Below are positions 44,997 through 55,068 of a stretch of DNA of 64,000 nt, piece after piece. The position numbers were made by a program, and so were the translations under genes. Under the pieces are notes generated by a model, which saw nothing but the letters and a program-made list of their open reading frames with translations, was not told the origin of the DNA and searched no databases. The first letter of the stretch is position 1. The number at the start of each line of letters is the position of its first letter. Origin of the DNA: Drosophila persimilis (lineage: Eukaryota; Arthropoda; Insecta; Diptera; Drosophilidae); NCBI RefSeq assembly GCF_003286085.1, contig NW_020825288.1:21080001-21144000 (forward strand), in the 5' to 3' direction.

Positions 44997-47207
44997 TTAC
45001 ATGCCCAAAATGTCGTCAAAATCTTCCTTCAGCAAGCCCGATAAGTCATCGGCTGCGATGGTACCAGCGGTCTCCATATACTCTTTTGAACCTTGGGTTC
45101 GACGCGTTTCCTGCTCTTGCGGATCGGCTACCACATCAGCCATGCTTTTTTGGGCGTTGGCCAACGGAAGGCTCCGTTTCAGGGAAAGGCCGGGCCCACC
45201 TGACAGGGGGGACCCGGTGGCCGGCTTGGGCTGCAAGAGGCCTTTGAGAGCCAAGCCGGGCGGCGGGGGCTGCTCCTGGCTGGCGGAAACGCTACCTGTC
45301 GACTTCCTCATCTTTCTGTCGTGTGGGGCAGCGGCAGCTGCTGCTTGGCCAGCTATAGATCCGGGGCCAGGTGCGACGGTCCTGGAGTAGCGGGGCCGCT
45401 GGTAGTCCGGGACCATGCCCGGGTCGGGGCTCCGGCGACGCTTGACTTCATCCGTGAGATTCCTCATGTTTGTGTTGCCGGGTTTCGGACCCAAAGTCAG
45501 CATGGGCTCGCAGACGGAGAATCTACTGGGCTTTGTGCGTACCTTGAGGGGTCCGTACTTAGCGAGCAACACCTGTGGTGGGGTCGAGCCGAATGGGGTG
45601 TTCATCGGGGCGGCGCCCTCTGTGCGTGTGGCGGCTATGACTACGGCTGAGCCTTTCCTGGATCCACCCATAGGAGCCCGGGAAACACGACTGACGCTGG
45701 CCCCGGAACAGTTGCTGGCGCTCTTCTTGCCCAGCTCCTCCGTGGGGCTATTAACACCGAGACTGACGATCGTGGCCGCGCCGCTCGGCTTGGCGTTGCG
45801 CCCGATCTCCTTCTCCTTCTCCTCCGGAGACGTGACCAGGTTTACTACTTTGCCCTGTGTGGTGGCGCGCCGAATGACGTAGCACGGTTGTGCAACAGGC
45901 ACAGGAGCTGGGGTTTTGGCTCGAATTACCGGGCGCAGAGTGTCCGCGACGACAGGCAGAGGAGTGGACTTTGAGACTGCGTCCGAGCGCTTGGCGGAAC
46001 AAACCAGACTCGCTAGCTCTCGCACCAGGCGCATCTCACCATCCGAGACGTCCTCAAAGCCAGAAGGTGTATTAATGTTGAAGTGCTGCAGCTCCTCAGC
46101 ATTTGGGAAGTCAGTGGCATCATCAAAGGTTTCTATTAAGGAATGGAATACCTTTTTCTTGAAGTTTAACTTCTGGCGGGGATTCATTTCCGCCATCTGT
46201 GGGCGTACAATCTCTAAAAAGTGCTGATCAGTGAATATGTCCAGGCGCTCTGTCTGCATTTCTTTCTCGCCTCTGGATTTTACTGTCGAGAAAGAGCTAG
46301 TCGTGGTGGTTCCCACTTCAGCTCCGACCGTGCTTGCCAATGGACTGGCAGTCACCTGGCTGCTGCTTGAGACTGTGGGCGTGGAGGGCACAACCAAGGT
46401 GGACGACGTCATAGAGCTGGATGTGGAGGCAGGGGTTGCCTTGGCGAATGGTTTTAATGTTGAAACTTGGCTTGAGCGTGGTGGTAAAGCTTTAACCGAG
46501 ACTAAGCCTTGACTGCTTGGCTTTGGACTTGAGACTGGGATCTTGCCAGTTCTGCCCACGACGCTACCGCGACCCGAAATGGTAATGCCTGGCTTGGACT
46601 GTGACGTAGCCGTAGTCGGAGCTTTTGGACGTGGATAGGTATCGTCCACTGGTCGATCTGATTTTGCATATTCATTGGTAGCTGCTGTTATAGTCTGCCT
46701 CCGAGCCTGATTCCTGGTGGTCATACACTTGGGCACTGGAGTCATCTTCACTGGGGATGTTGGGGCACTACGAGCGGCAGCCAGAGTCATGGACTTATGG
46801 CGCTTCTGTCTGGTCAGACGCTGTTTGGTGCCAGCCTTCTTCATTGGAAGCTGCTGGACTCCGCCTACTCCTTTGGCACGAACGGTGCGATATGGGCAAC
46901 GGCCGATGAGGCTGCCGCTGCCAGAGCCGCTTAACTCGTCGGTGCTGCATTCGAGGGGGTCCCTCGGATCAGAGGGTTCTGACTCCTCCTCGTCCTCCGA
47001 CTCCTCCTCGTTCTCCGAACTGGGATCCGACTCCTCTTCGTCCCAGCTGAAGTCCTTTGGTTCCTTGCTCCGTTTGCCATTCTCATTCTTCTCGAACTTC
47101 TTTTTTATTGTGGAAATGTTCGATGGCTTGTTCTCAGTTTTCTCCGATGGCTTCTTTTCATTAGCTGCCATTAGCTGCGGCTTGACGTCCCCTATTAAAG
47201 GCTTCAT
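44997..47207 (-). CDS. BESS-motif nuclear protein, copy 1 (736 codons)
   Basis: One uninterrupted frame. Residues 15-50 are Lys-rich and 54-82 very acidic (Glu/Ser/Asp). Residues 100-200 are basic and 200-310 rich in Ser/Thr/Pro. Residues about 323-361 (DIFTDQHFLEIV...NPRQKLNFKKKVFHSLIE) fit the BESS motif, a protein-interaction module of Drosophila MADF-BESS and chromatin proteins such as Stonewall, BEAF-32 and Su(var)3-7. The C terminus is basic and Pro/Ser-rich, ending EDFDDILGM. I cannot name the orthologue. An in-frame TAA lies upstream of the ATG, so the frame is complete as read, but it may be the last exon of a larger gene: a MADF-like fragment lies 2.4 kb upstream on the same strand. 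No DNA-binding domain is visible within the frame itself. Confidence 0.8.
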   Translation of the reverse strand: MKPLIGDVKPQLMAANEKKPSEKTENKPSNISTIKKKFEKNENGKRSKEPKDFSWDEEESDPSSENEEESEDEEESEPSDPRDPLECSTDELSGSGSGSLIGRCPYRTVRAKGVGGVQQLPMKKAGTKQRLTRQKRHKSMTLAAARSAPTSPVKMTPVPKCMTTRNQARRQTITAATNEYAKSDRPVDDTYPRPKAPTTATSQSKPGITISGRGSVVGRTGKIPVSSPKPSSQGLVSVKALPPRSSQVSTLKPFAKATPASTSSSMTSSTLVVPSTPTVSSSSQVTASPLASTVGAEVGTTTTSSFSTVKSRGEKEMQTERLDIFTDQHFLEIVRPQMAEMNPRQKLNFKKKVFHSLIETFDDATDFPNAEELQHFNINTPSGFEDVSDGEMRLVRELASLVCSAKRSDAVSKSTPLPVVADTLRPVIRAKTPAPVPVAQPCYVIRRATTQGKVVNLVTSPEEKEKEIGRNAKPSGAATIVSLGVNSPTEELGKKSASNCSGASVSRVSRAPMGGSRKGSAVVIAATRTEGAAPMNTPFGSTPPQVLLAKYGPLKVRTKPSRFSVCEPMLTLGPKPGNTNMRNLTDEVKRRRSPDPGMVPDYQRPRYSRTVAPGPGSIAGQAAAAAAPHDRKMRKSTGSVSASQEQPPPPGLALKGLLQPKPATGSPLSGGPGLSLKRSLPLANAQKSMADVVADPQEQETRRTQGSKEYMETAGTIAADDLSGLLKEDFDDILGM

Positions 47208-49444
47208 AGTCTTAAGAAACGTGCTCTCGCCGGTGATACTCGGATCTTTCTCTTATCGGGAGGGTAAGCGCTTTGTTCCGTTGGGCGTCGACGTTCATCC
47301 AGCGAGCGTACTCGTTGCGCAATACACTTATACACTGCAACATTTTGGGGCGAGAAAGAGATATGTAGACATAGGTGTATATAATATTTTGTATATTCGT
47401 ATATTTGGAAAGAGGTATAAGGCACGAGACGGTCGCCATAAAGATAGTGCTGTGGCAGGTGACAGCATTTCCCTGATTCGTGCAGTAAAGGTTGGCAATC
47501 CCAGTGTCAAACACCCCCTTAATAATCGCAATTCGCGATCTTCTATAGTAAACCATTAATCAACCTCAAATGCGCATAGCAACCTCTGATAGCCTTAAAA
47601 TAGGGGTAGCCTGATCGTCAGCAAAGCTGAACGCAATAGTCAAGTCGAAGAAGGTACTTTCAAAGCTCCTACAGCCTTCTGGGGGTTTTCGTTACATATA
47701 ATGAATATTACAGAAAAATGCACACCAATATTTAGTTACTCCCCATTCTACAAACTGCAAGATCAAAGGGTTAATACAAACCAACAGACAGGCGGTCATG
47801 GATACATCAGCATGGAATAGGAAACGCTATCACCGCTACAAAATTTAATCGAATATTGGCGGTTAAAGACTCGGCATTCATACAGACATTGACGTACATA
47901 AGTCCGTCTACTCGGCGGTCCACATTACGTTTTTCCTATTTGCCGAATTCAACCGAAAACCATTAAAAAACGAGCGTGAACATTGAGTTGGAAAAGTTCA
48001 CTGGAAAAAAAAACGTGGCTTCTAATTGGAAAAATATACATACGAAGCACACACAGACACACACCCCTGCAGACGCTGGTGGCGCTAATGGCGGCAGCCT
48101 GTGGCAGCGGAATGACAAAACTCTGCTGCAGAGGAGACGAAAGGTGAGAACTGTGGCGGAACTGTGCCTAATCCGTACAGCGCAGACGCACCCATCTCTC
48201 CAGGATTCACAATTTGGAATTAATAGAACGAAAAAAAAGCACACACACGCTACATATTCTAAGAAACCCTGTACTCTGCCCTTTTAGCACAAATAAAATA
48301 CCATATATAAGCGATTTCAACTTATAGATCACTCCGAGAGGCAGGATGTCTTCGAATAATTAAAAAAAACTCACGTGACAAGATTAAGCAAGTGCATTAA
48401 CTAATAAACACAACGGTGAAAAAATCCACGACTTGCACAAATCCGGGTGATAAAAAGAAAGAACATCCGATAGGCTTTGGTGATGGGCACTCATCGATAG
48501 CCAGATTACCAGTCGAAACAGAGTTGCATTTACAAGACAATTGTGTTCAAAAAGCTATTGCACCTTTAGAGACATGACATTAGGCCAACAATATACATTT
48601 GAACGAGGTGAGCAGCACAATTTGACGATTTCCCATTTATATTTTCATATATTACTAGATTTTAGAGACCATTGGAATGCCTTTTCACGTGTCTGAAATT
48701 GTTTACTTTTAGGTTAATCATTCCACTTATAACTGCTAAGTTTTCTGCGTAGAGAGAAATATCATGATTGATAATATGATGTTTTCCAACACACACAGTC
48801 AGCCAGCCAGCAAAATTGCCTGTACCGATGTTGAGCGATGCGTCGATGTTTTGCAAAACATCGATCAATTAATTTCAAATCTGTAAGCAGCAAACACAGC
48901 ATTGCCTGCTTGCATTTGAAAGCAATCCTTCGTGTTTTTGGGACGGCATGACAAGTACCTATCCTAATTTATACAAAATTGCAATGCAATTTGTGACGTT
49001 AATGGCATCTTCTGGGTGTATTTTGAACGGGTGTACTCAGCGGCTGCTAACATATTAAATCGAAAACGTAATAGACTTTAACCTGTGCGACTAAGTCGTA
49101 TTTTGATTTTTGCAAAGCATTGACAAATAGTACTTATTTGATATATTAGTTATCTCTGATCTACAATGATATGTAAAAGACTGTTATGAAAGCATAATGT
49201 TCCTTTGTTGAATATTCGTTTTATAATCAAATGGGAAAGATTTTAAACATCGGTCATACATCGACGCATCGAAGAATAAATCCGATGTATCAATCCAACA
49301 TCGATGTTTGATTTTGACAACATCGATGGACATCGACATCGATGTTTTCATTCAAATTTACATCACTAACTTAAACTACAACAACACAACAACACAAACA
49401 ATTTTAGGAAATTTTTCCCAGTGTAACCGTATATTGTAAAAATA
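47208..49444. other. Upstream region of BESS copy 1
   Basis: No complete gene. A minus-strand stretch at 47225-47345 follows an acceptor-like CCAAAATGTTGCAG and reads C-I-S-V-L-R-N-E-Y-A-R-W. This resembles the W-x-x-LR-x-x-Y-x-R half of a MADF domain, but its frame ends at a stop before the BESS start. The possible MITE (48836-49271) also lies here. Confidence 0.4.
48836..49271. mobile_element. Possible MITE-like element in unit 1 only
   Basis: A perfect 14-bp inverted repeat (CGATGCGTCGATGT at 48836-48849 and its complement at 49258-49271) bounds 436 bases without coding content. A perfect 22-bp palindrome overlaps the left end (48843-48864), and several CATCGATG words follow the right end up to about 49350. 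The block is missing from unit 2, where about 110 unrelated bases take its place. No clear target duplication was found, so this is tentative. Confidence 0.4.
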
Positions 49445-49735
49445 TCAATTAATACGAAAAAATACTAAAATTGAATAAAGCGTTTTGGCTATTTTGTGGC
49501 GCGCATTGCTAGCAGAGCATAAAATTACAGAGAAACTGAATACTGATGATATTATAAAAGAGCTTGCCATAATGAACGCAAGTAATATATTGAATGCGAG
49601 CGCTGTGAAACACTGATCCGACTCTACTGTTTCCGCACAATTCTCGCTGGCCAACCTCTTCCCGTAACTTCCGTGATCCCGATCATATAGAGGCGCCTGC
49701 TTCTCCACCGAACGCAACAACTTCATATTCGACAA
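49445..49735 (-). pseudogene. MADF-like fragment upstream of BESS copy 1
   Basis: The first 37 codons read MSNMKLLRSVEKQAPLYDRDHGSYGKR and on to ENCAETV. This matches the first third of MADF domains (L-hydrophobic-x-x-V-x-x-x-P-x-LYD-x-x-H-x-x-Y-x-x-R). The frame then continues for about 60 codons without MADF similarity. The remaining two thirds of the domain do not follow directly. It is either a 5' exon of the BESS gene using a weak donor (GTAGAG) or a decayed fragment. Confidence 0.45.
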
Positions 49736-49790
49736 ACACTTTTAATCCAGCACAGAACAGAGAATCTCCCCCCGCCTAGAGCATTTCCAT

Positions 49791-49914
49791 GATGGAAACG
49801 AAAGTGAAAACAAAGGAAAGTCGTGCAGGGGAATATATTAAAACGAGAGAGAACTCCTTTGACCCGAAGGAGCACAGATAAAAGCAGTCGCTGCATTATA
49901 TATATTCAGTATAT
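49791..49914. repeat. Direct repeat P2, hybrid junction between the two units
   Basis: Left end (GATGGAAACG) and left flank match P3; right end (CACAGATAAAAGC) and right flank match P1. The switch lies between about 49794 and 49877. Confidence 0.8.
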
Positions 49915-50434
49915 AGTGATTCTCTGCAGAACAAAACTCTACGGTTTTACAGCGTTTACAAGTTGATCAGCGCCCAGTGATGGATTCCTACATCATGTTT
50001 TGAGCGCTTATGCATACCTTACTAAGTCCCACTGCCTTCACACGAAAACGCTTCTTTTTGGTGCAATTGCAATGTTTACAATGTTCACAACTTTTATTTA
50101 AATGAATGCAAAAAATCAAGGATTGAAAAGAATTTAGAATTTGATTTAACCACAAATTGTCAGTTGATGTTAATACACACGTCATTTATACTGTATTGTA
50201 CATACTCGAGTGTCCAAATAGACAGTCATCTATGTATATAATTTCATAACTCATTCGGGTGATGTATTTAATGGTTATCCGAATGTCAAGTATTGGAATC
50301 TATTATACGAATAGAAAATTAAAAATTTTGTCATACAAACTTTCAGTGTTCAGTGTTTTGGGACTATAAATGTATAGTATTCAAATGTATTATCTCAAGC
50401 ATGCGTCAAGGTTTATTCGGACTCTCGGATTGCC

Positions 50435-52645
50435 TTACATGCCCAAAATGTCGTCAAAATCTTCCTTCAGCAAGCCCGATAAGTCATCGGCTGCGATGGT
50501 ACCAGCGGTCTCCATATACTCTTTTGAACCTTGGGTTCGACGCGTTTCCTGCTCTTGCGGATCGGCTACCACATCAGCCATGCTTTTTTGGGCGTTGGCC
50601 AACGGAAGGCTCCGTTTCAGGGAAAGGCCGGGCCCACCTGACAGGGGGGACCCGGTGGCCGGCTTGGGCTGCAAGAGGCCTTTGAGAGCCAAGCCGGGCG
50701 GCGGGGGCTGCTCCTGGCTGGCGGAAACGCTACCTGTCGACTTCCTCATCTTTCTGTCGTGTGGGGCAGCGGCAGCTGCTGCTTGGCCAGCTATAGATCC
50801 GGGGCCAGGTGCGACGGTCCTGGAGTAGCGGGGCCGCTGGTAGTCCGGGACCATGCCCGGGTCGGGGCTCCGGCGACGCTTGACTTCATCCGTGAGATTC
50901 CTCATGTTTGTGTTGCCGGGTTTCGGACCCAAAGTCAGCATGGGCTCGCAGACGGAGAATCTACTGGGCTTTGTGCGTACCTTGAGGGGTCCGTACTTAG
51001 CGAGCAACACCTGTGGTGGGGTCGAGCCGAATGGGGTGTTCATCGGGGCGGCGCCCTCTGTGCGTGTGGCGGCTATGACTACGGCTGAGCCTTTCCTGGA
51101 TCCACCCATAGGAGCCCGGGAAACACGACTGACGCTGGCCCCGGAACAGTTGCTGGCGCTCTTCTTGCCCAGCTCCTCCGTGGGGCTATTAACACCGAGA
51201 CTGACGATCGTGGCCGCGCCGCTCGGCTTGGCGTTGCGCCCGATCTCCTTCTCCTTCTCCTCCGGATACGTGACCGGGTTTACTACTTTGCCCTGTGTGG
51301 TGGCGCGCCGAATGACGTAGCACGGTTGTGCAACAGGCACAGGAGCTGGGGTTTTGGCTCGAATTACCGGGCGCAGAGTGTCCGCGACGACAGGCAGAGG
51401 AGTGGACTTTGAGACTGCGTCCGAGCGCTTGGCGGAACAAACCAGACTCACTAGCTCTCGCACCAGGCGCATCTCACCATCCGAGACGTCCTCAAAGCCA
51501 GAAGGTGTATTAATGTTGAAGTGCTGCAGCTCCTCAGCATTTGGGAAGTCAGTGGCATCATCAAAGGTTTCTATTAAGGAATGGAATACCTTTTTCTTGA
51601 AGTTTAACTTCTGGCGGGGATTCATTTCCGCCATCTGTGGGCGTACAATCTCTAAAAAGTGCTGATCAGTGAATATGTCCAGGCGCTCTGTCTGCATTTC
51701 TTTCTCGCCTCTGGATTTTACTGTCGAGAAAGAGCTAGTCGTGGTGGTTCCCACTTCAGCTCCGACCGTGCTTGCCAATGGACTGGCAGTCACCTGGCTG
51801 CTGCTTGAGACTGTGGGCGTGGAGGGCACAACCAAGGTGGACGACGTCATAGAGCTGGATGTGGAGGCAGGGGTTGCCTTGGCGAATGGTTTTAATGTTG
51901 AAACTTGGCTTGAGCGTGGTGGTAAAGCTTTAACCGAGACTAAGCCTTGACTGCTTGGCTTTGGACTTGAGACTGGGATCTTGCCAGTTCTGCCCACGAC
52001 GCTACCGCGACCCGAAATGGTAATGCCTGGCTTGGACTGTGACGTAGCCGTAGTCGGAGCTTTTGGACGTGGATAGGTATCGTCCACTGGTCGATCTGAT
52101 TTTGCATATTCATTGGTAGCTGCTGTTATAGTCTGCCTCCGAGCCTGATTCCTGGTGGTCATACACTTGGGCACTGGAGTCATCTTCACTGGGGATGTTG
52201 GGGCACTACGAGCGGCAGCCAGAGTCATGGACTTATGGCGCTTCTGTCTGGTCAGACGCTGTTTGGTGCCAGCCTTCTTCATTGGAAGCTGCTGGACTCC
52301 GCCTACTCCTTTGGCACGAACGGTGCGATATGGGCAACGGCCGATGAGGCTGCCGCTGCCAGAGCCGCTTAACTCGTCGGTGCTGCATTCGAGGGGGTCC
52401 CTCGGATCAGAGGGTTCTGACTCCTCCTCGTCCTCCGACTCCTCCTCGTTCTCCGAACTGGGATCCGACTCCTCTTCGTCCCAGCTGAAGTCCTTTGGTT
52501 CCTTGCTCCGTTTGCCATTCTCATTCTTCTCGAACTTCTTTTTTATTGTGGAAATGTTCGATGGCTTGTTCTCAGTTTTCTCCGATGGCTTCTTTTCATT
52601 AGCTGCCATTAGCTGCGGCTTGACGTCCCCTATTAAAGGCTTCAT
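50435..52645 (-). CDS. BESS-motif nuclear protein, copy 2 (736 codons)
   Basis: Differs from copy 1 at three residues only: A399V, L457P and S460Y, all C-terminal to the BESS motif at 323-361. The acidic block, the Ser/Thr/Pro region and the ending EDFDDILGM are unchanged. Each change is a single base substitution, and I saw no synonymous difference. The upstream in-frame stop and the poly(A) signal just after the stop codon are the same. Both copies look intact, and nothing shows which one is expressed. Confidence 0.8.
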   Translation of the reverse strand: MKPLIGDVKPQLMAANEKKPSEKTENKPSNISTIKKKFEKNENGKRSKEPKDFSWDEEESDPSSENEEESEDEEESEPSDPRDPLECSTDELSGSGSGSLIGRCPYRTVRAKGVGGVQQLPMKKAGTKQRLTRQKRHKSMTLAAARSAPTSPVKMTPVPKCMTTRNQARRQTITAATNEYAKSDRPVDDTYPRPKAPTTATSQSKPGITISGRGSVVGRTGKIPVSSPKPSSQGLVSVKALPPRSSQVSTLKPFAKATPASTSSSMTSSTLVVPSTPTVSSSSQVTASPLASTVGAEVGTTTTSSFSTVKSRGEKEMQTERLDIFTDQHFLEIVRPQMAEMNPRQKLNFKKKVFHSLIETFDDATDFPNAEELQHFNINTPSGFEDVSDGEMRLVRELVSLVCSAKRSDAVSKSTPLPVVADTLRPVIRAKTPAPVPVAQPCYVIRRATTQGKVVNPVTYPEEKEKEIGRNAKPSGAATIVSLGVNSPTEELGKKSASNCSGASVSRVSRAPMGGSRKGSAVVIAATRTEGAAPMNTPFGSTPPQVLLAKYGPLKVRTKPSRFSVCEPMLTLGPKPGNTNMRNLTDEVKRRRSPDPGMVPDYQRPRYSRTVAPGPGSIAGQAAAAAAPHDRKMRKSTGSVSASQEQPPPPGLALKGLLQPKPATGSPLSGGPGLSLKRSLPLANAQKSMADVVADPQEQETRRTQGSKEYMETAGTIAADDLSGLLKEDFDDILGM

Positions 52646-54753
52646 AGTCTTAAGAAACGTGCTCTCGCCGGTGATACTCGGATCTTTCTCTTATCGGGAG
52701 GGTAAGCGCTTTGTTCCGTTGGGCGTCGACGTTCATCCAGCGAGCGTACTCGTTGCGCAATACACTTATACACTGCAACATTTTGGGGCGAGAAAGAGAT
52801 ATGTAGACATAGGTGTATATAATATTTTGTATATTCGTATATTTGGAAAGAGGTATAAGGCACGAGACGGTCGCCATAAAGATAGTGCTGTGGCAGGTGA
52901 CAGCATTTCCCTGATTCGTGCAGTAAAGGTTGGCAATCCCAGTGTCAAACACCCCCTTAATAATCGCAATTCGCGATCTTCTATAGTAAACCATTAATCA
53001 ACCTCAAATGCGCATAGCAACCTCTGATAGCCTTAAAATAGGGGTAGCCTGATCGTCAGCAAAGCTGAACGCAATAGTCAAGTCGAAGAAGGTACTTTCA
53101 AAGCTCCTACAGCCTTCTGGGGGTTTTCGTTACATATAATGAATATTACAGAAAAATGCACACCAATATTTAGTTACTCCCCATTCTACAAACTGCAAGA
53201 TCAAAGGGTTAATACAAACCAACAGACAGGCGGTCATGGATACATCAGCATGGAATAGGAAACGCTATCACCGCTACAAAATTTATTCGAATATTGGCGG
53301 TTAAAGACTCGGCATTCATACAGACATTGACGTACATAAGTCCGTCTACTCGGCGGTCCACATTACGTTTTTCCTATTTGCCGAATTCAACCGAAAACCA
53401 TTAAAAAACGAGCGTGAACATTGAGTTGGAAAAGTTCACTGGAAAAAAACGTGGCTTCTAATTGGAAAAATATACATATGTTTTGTTAAAAACAGCAAGT
53501 GGCAACATTGGTTTAATAGGCAGCATTATCCAACGTTTCCAATTTATCTAAATGTTCGAAAATATTTGAGTGTTAGATAAATATTGATCGGCAATATTCC
53601 AATATTATATGAAAAGAACCGAACCTAAAACCTTTGGAAGCGAAGCACACACAGACACACACCCTGCAGACGCTGGTGGCGCTAATGGCGGCAGCCTGTG
53701 GCAGCGGAATGACAAAACTCTGCTGCAGAGGAGACGAAAGGTGAGAACTGTGGCGGAACTGTGCCTAATCCGTACAGCGCAGACGCACCCATCTCTCCAG
53801 GATTCACAATTTGGAATTAATAGAACGAAAAAAAAGCACACACACGCTACATATTCTAAGAAACCCTGTACTCTGCCCTTTTAGCACAAATAAAATACCA
53901 TATATAAGCGATTTCAACTTATAGATCACTCCGAGAGGCAGGATGTCTTCGAATAATTAAAAAAAACTCACGTGACAAGATTAAGCAAGTGCATTAACTA
54001 ATAAACACAACGGTGAAAAAATCCACGACTTGCACAAATCCGGGTGATAAAAAGAAAGAACATCCGATAGGCTTTGGTGATGGGCACTCATCGATAGCCA
54101 GATTACCAGTCGAAACAGAGTTGCATTTACAAGACAATTGTGTTCAAAAAGCTATTGCACCTTTAGAGACATGACATTAGGCCAACAATATACATTTGAA
54201 CGAGGTGAGCAGCACAATTTGACGATTTCCCATTTATATTTTCATATATTACTAGATTTTAGAGACCATTGGAATGCCTTTTCACGTGTCTTAAATTGTT
54301 TACTTTTAGGTTAATCATTCCACTTATATCATATTATCATATGATGTTTTCCAACACACACAGTCAGCCAGCCGGCAAAATTGGTTCTTAAAATTGCAAC
54401 AGTCAATAATCTCTGCAGCAGCGTTGCTCCCAGCTTACTGGACGTATATATATCTCTCGCTCTCACTGTATGATTTGAAACTATTAAGCTAACTTAAACT
54501 ACAATTAAAAATTAGTCAACACAAACAATTTTAGGTAATTTTTCCCAGTGTAACCGTATATTGTAAAAATATCAATTAATACGAAAAAATACTAAAATTG
54601 AATAAAGCGTTTTGGCTATTTTGTGGCGCGCATTGCTAGCAGAGCATAAAATTACAGAGAAACTGAATACTGATGATATTATAAAAGAGCTTGCCATAAT
54701 GAACGCAAGAAAAGTAATATATTGAATGCGAGCGCTGTGAAACACTGATCCGA
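52646..54753. other. Upstream region of BESS copy 2
   Basis: Corresponds to 47208-49444. It includes the copy-2-specific segment 53479-53640 and an AT-rich replacement at about 54383-54490 where unit 1 has its inverted-repeat block. No complete gene seen. Confidence 0.4.
53479..53640. other. Segment of about 160 bp present only in unit 2
   Basis: Unit 1 runs directly from ...TATACATA to CGAAGCACAC at about 48042, while unit 2 has 162 AT-rich bases between. No inverted termini or target duplication are evident, so insertion in unit 2 and deletion in unit 1 are both possible. Confidence 0.7.
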
Positions 54754-54879
54754 CTATACTGTTTCCGCACAATTCTCGCTGGCCAACCTCTTCCCGTAAC
54801 TTCCGTGATCCCGATCATATAGAGGCGCCTGCTTCTCCACCGAACGCAACAGTTTCACATTCGACTCGAGACAAAACAT
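54754..54879 (-). pseudogene. MADF-like fragment upstream of BESS copy 2
   Basis: Forty-one codons starting MFCLESNVKLLRSVEK keep the same MADF-like core as the unit 1 fragment. They end at a TAG directly after ENCAETV, where unit 1 has GAG. If a donor at GTATAG is used the stop would fall in an intron; otherwise the fragment is broken. Confidence 0.4.
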
Positions 54880-54944
54880 CGCACTCAAAGTCAAACACTT
54901 TAAATCCAGCACAGAACGGAGAATCTCCCCCCGCCGCTTTCCAT

Positions 54945-55068
54945 GATGGAAACGAAAGTGAAAACAAATGAAAGTCGTGCAGGGGAATATATTAAAACGA
55001 GAGAGAACTCCTTTGACCCGAAGGAGCACAGCTAAAAGCAGTCGCTGCATTATAAATATTCAGTAGAT
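54945..55068. repeat. Flanking direct repeat P3
   Basis: The right-hand copy of the repeat. It has GATGGAAACG on the left and CACAGCTAAAAGC on the right, after which the sequence becomes unique. Confidence 0.85.

Larger units (their letters stand above)
44353..49790. repeat. Tandem duplication, unit 1
   Basis: Bases 44353-48020 reappear at 49791-53457 nearly unchanged (offset 5438, then small indels). Homology continues, broken by larger indels, to about 49790 against 54944. The unit includes the whole BESS frame, its 3' end and over 2 kb upstream. Confidence 0.95.
49791..54944. repeat. Tandem duplication, unit 2
   Basis: The second copy of the unit at 44353-49790. It has an extra segment at 53479-53640, lacks the 436-base inverted-repeat block, and shows a few small indels near 54700-54900. 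Confidence 0.95.

Noticed and set aside
46717..47559. A 280-codon plus-strand frame overlapping BESS copy 1 (and its twin at 52155-52997)
   Set aside because: It is antisense to a Ser/Glu-rich coding region, where long antisense frames are expected. The translation is low-complexity Ser/Phe and matches no family.
48130..48287. Plus-strand reading LIRTAQTHPSLQDSQ, faintly like a MADF start
   Set aside because: It runs into a short Lys/His tail and a stop, has no start or splice context, and lies opposite in strand to the other MADF-like pieces.
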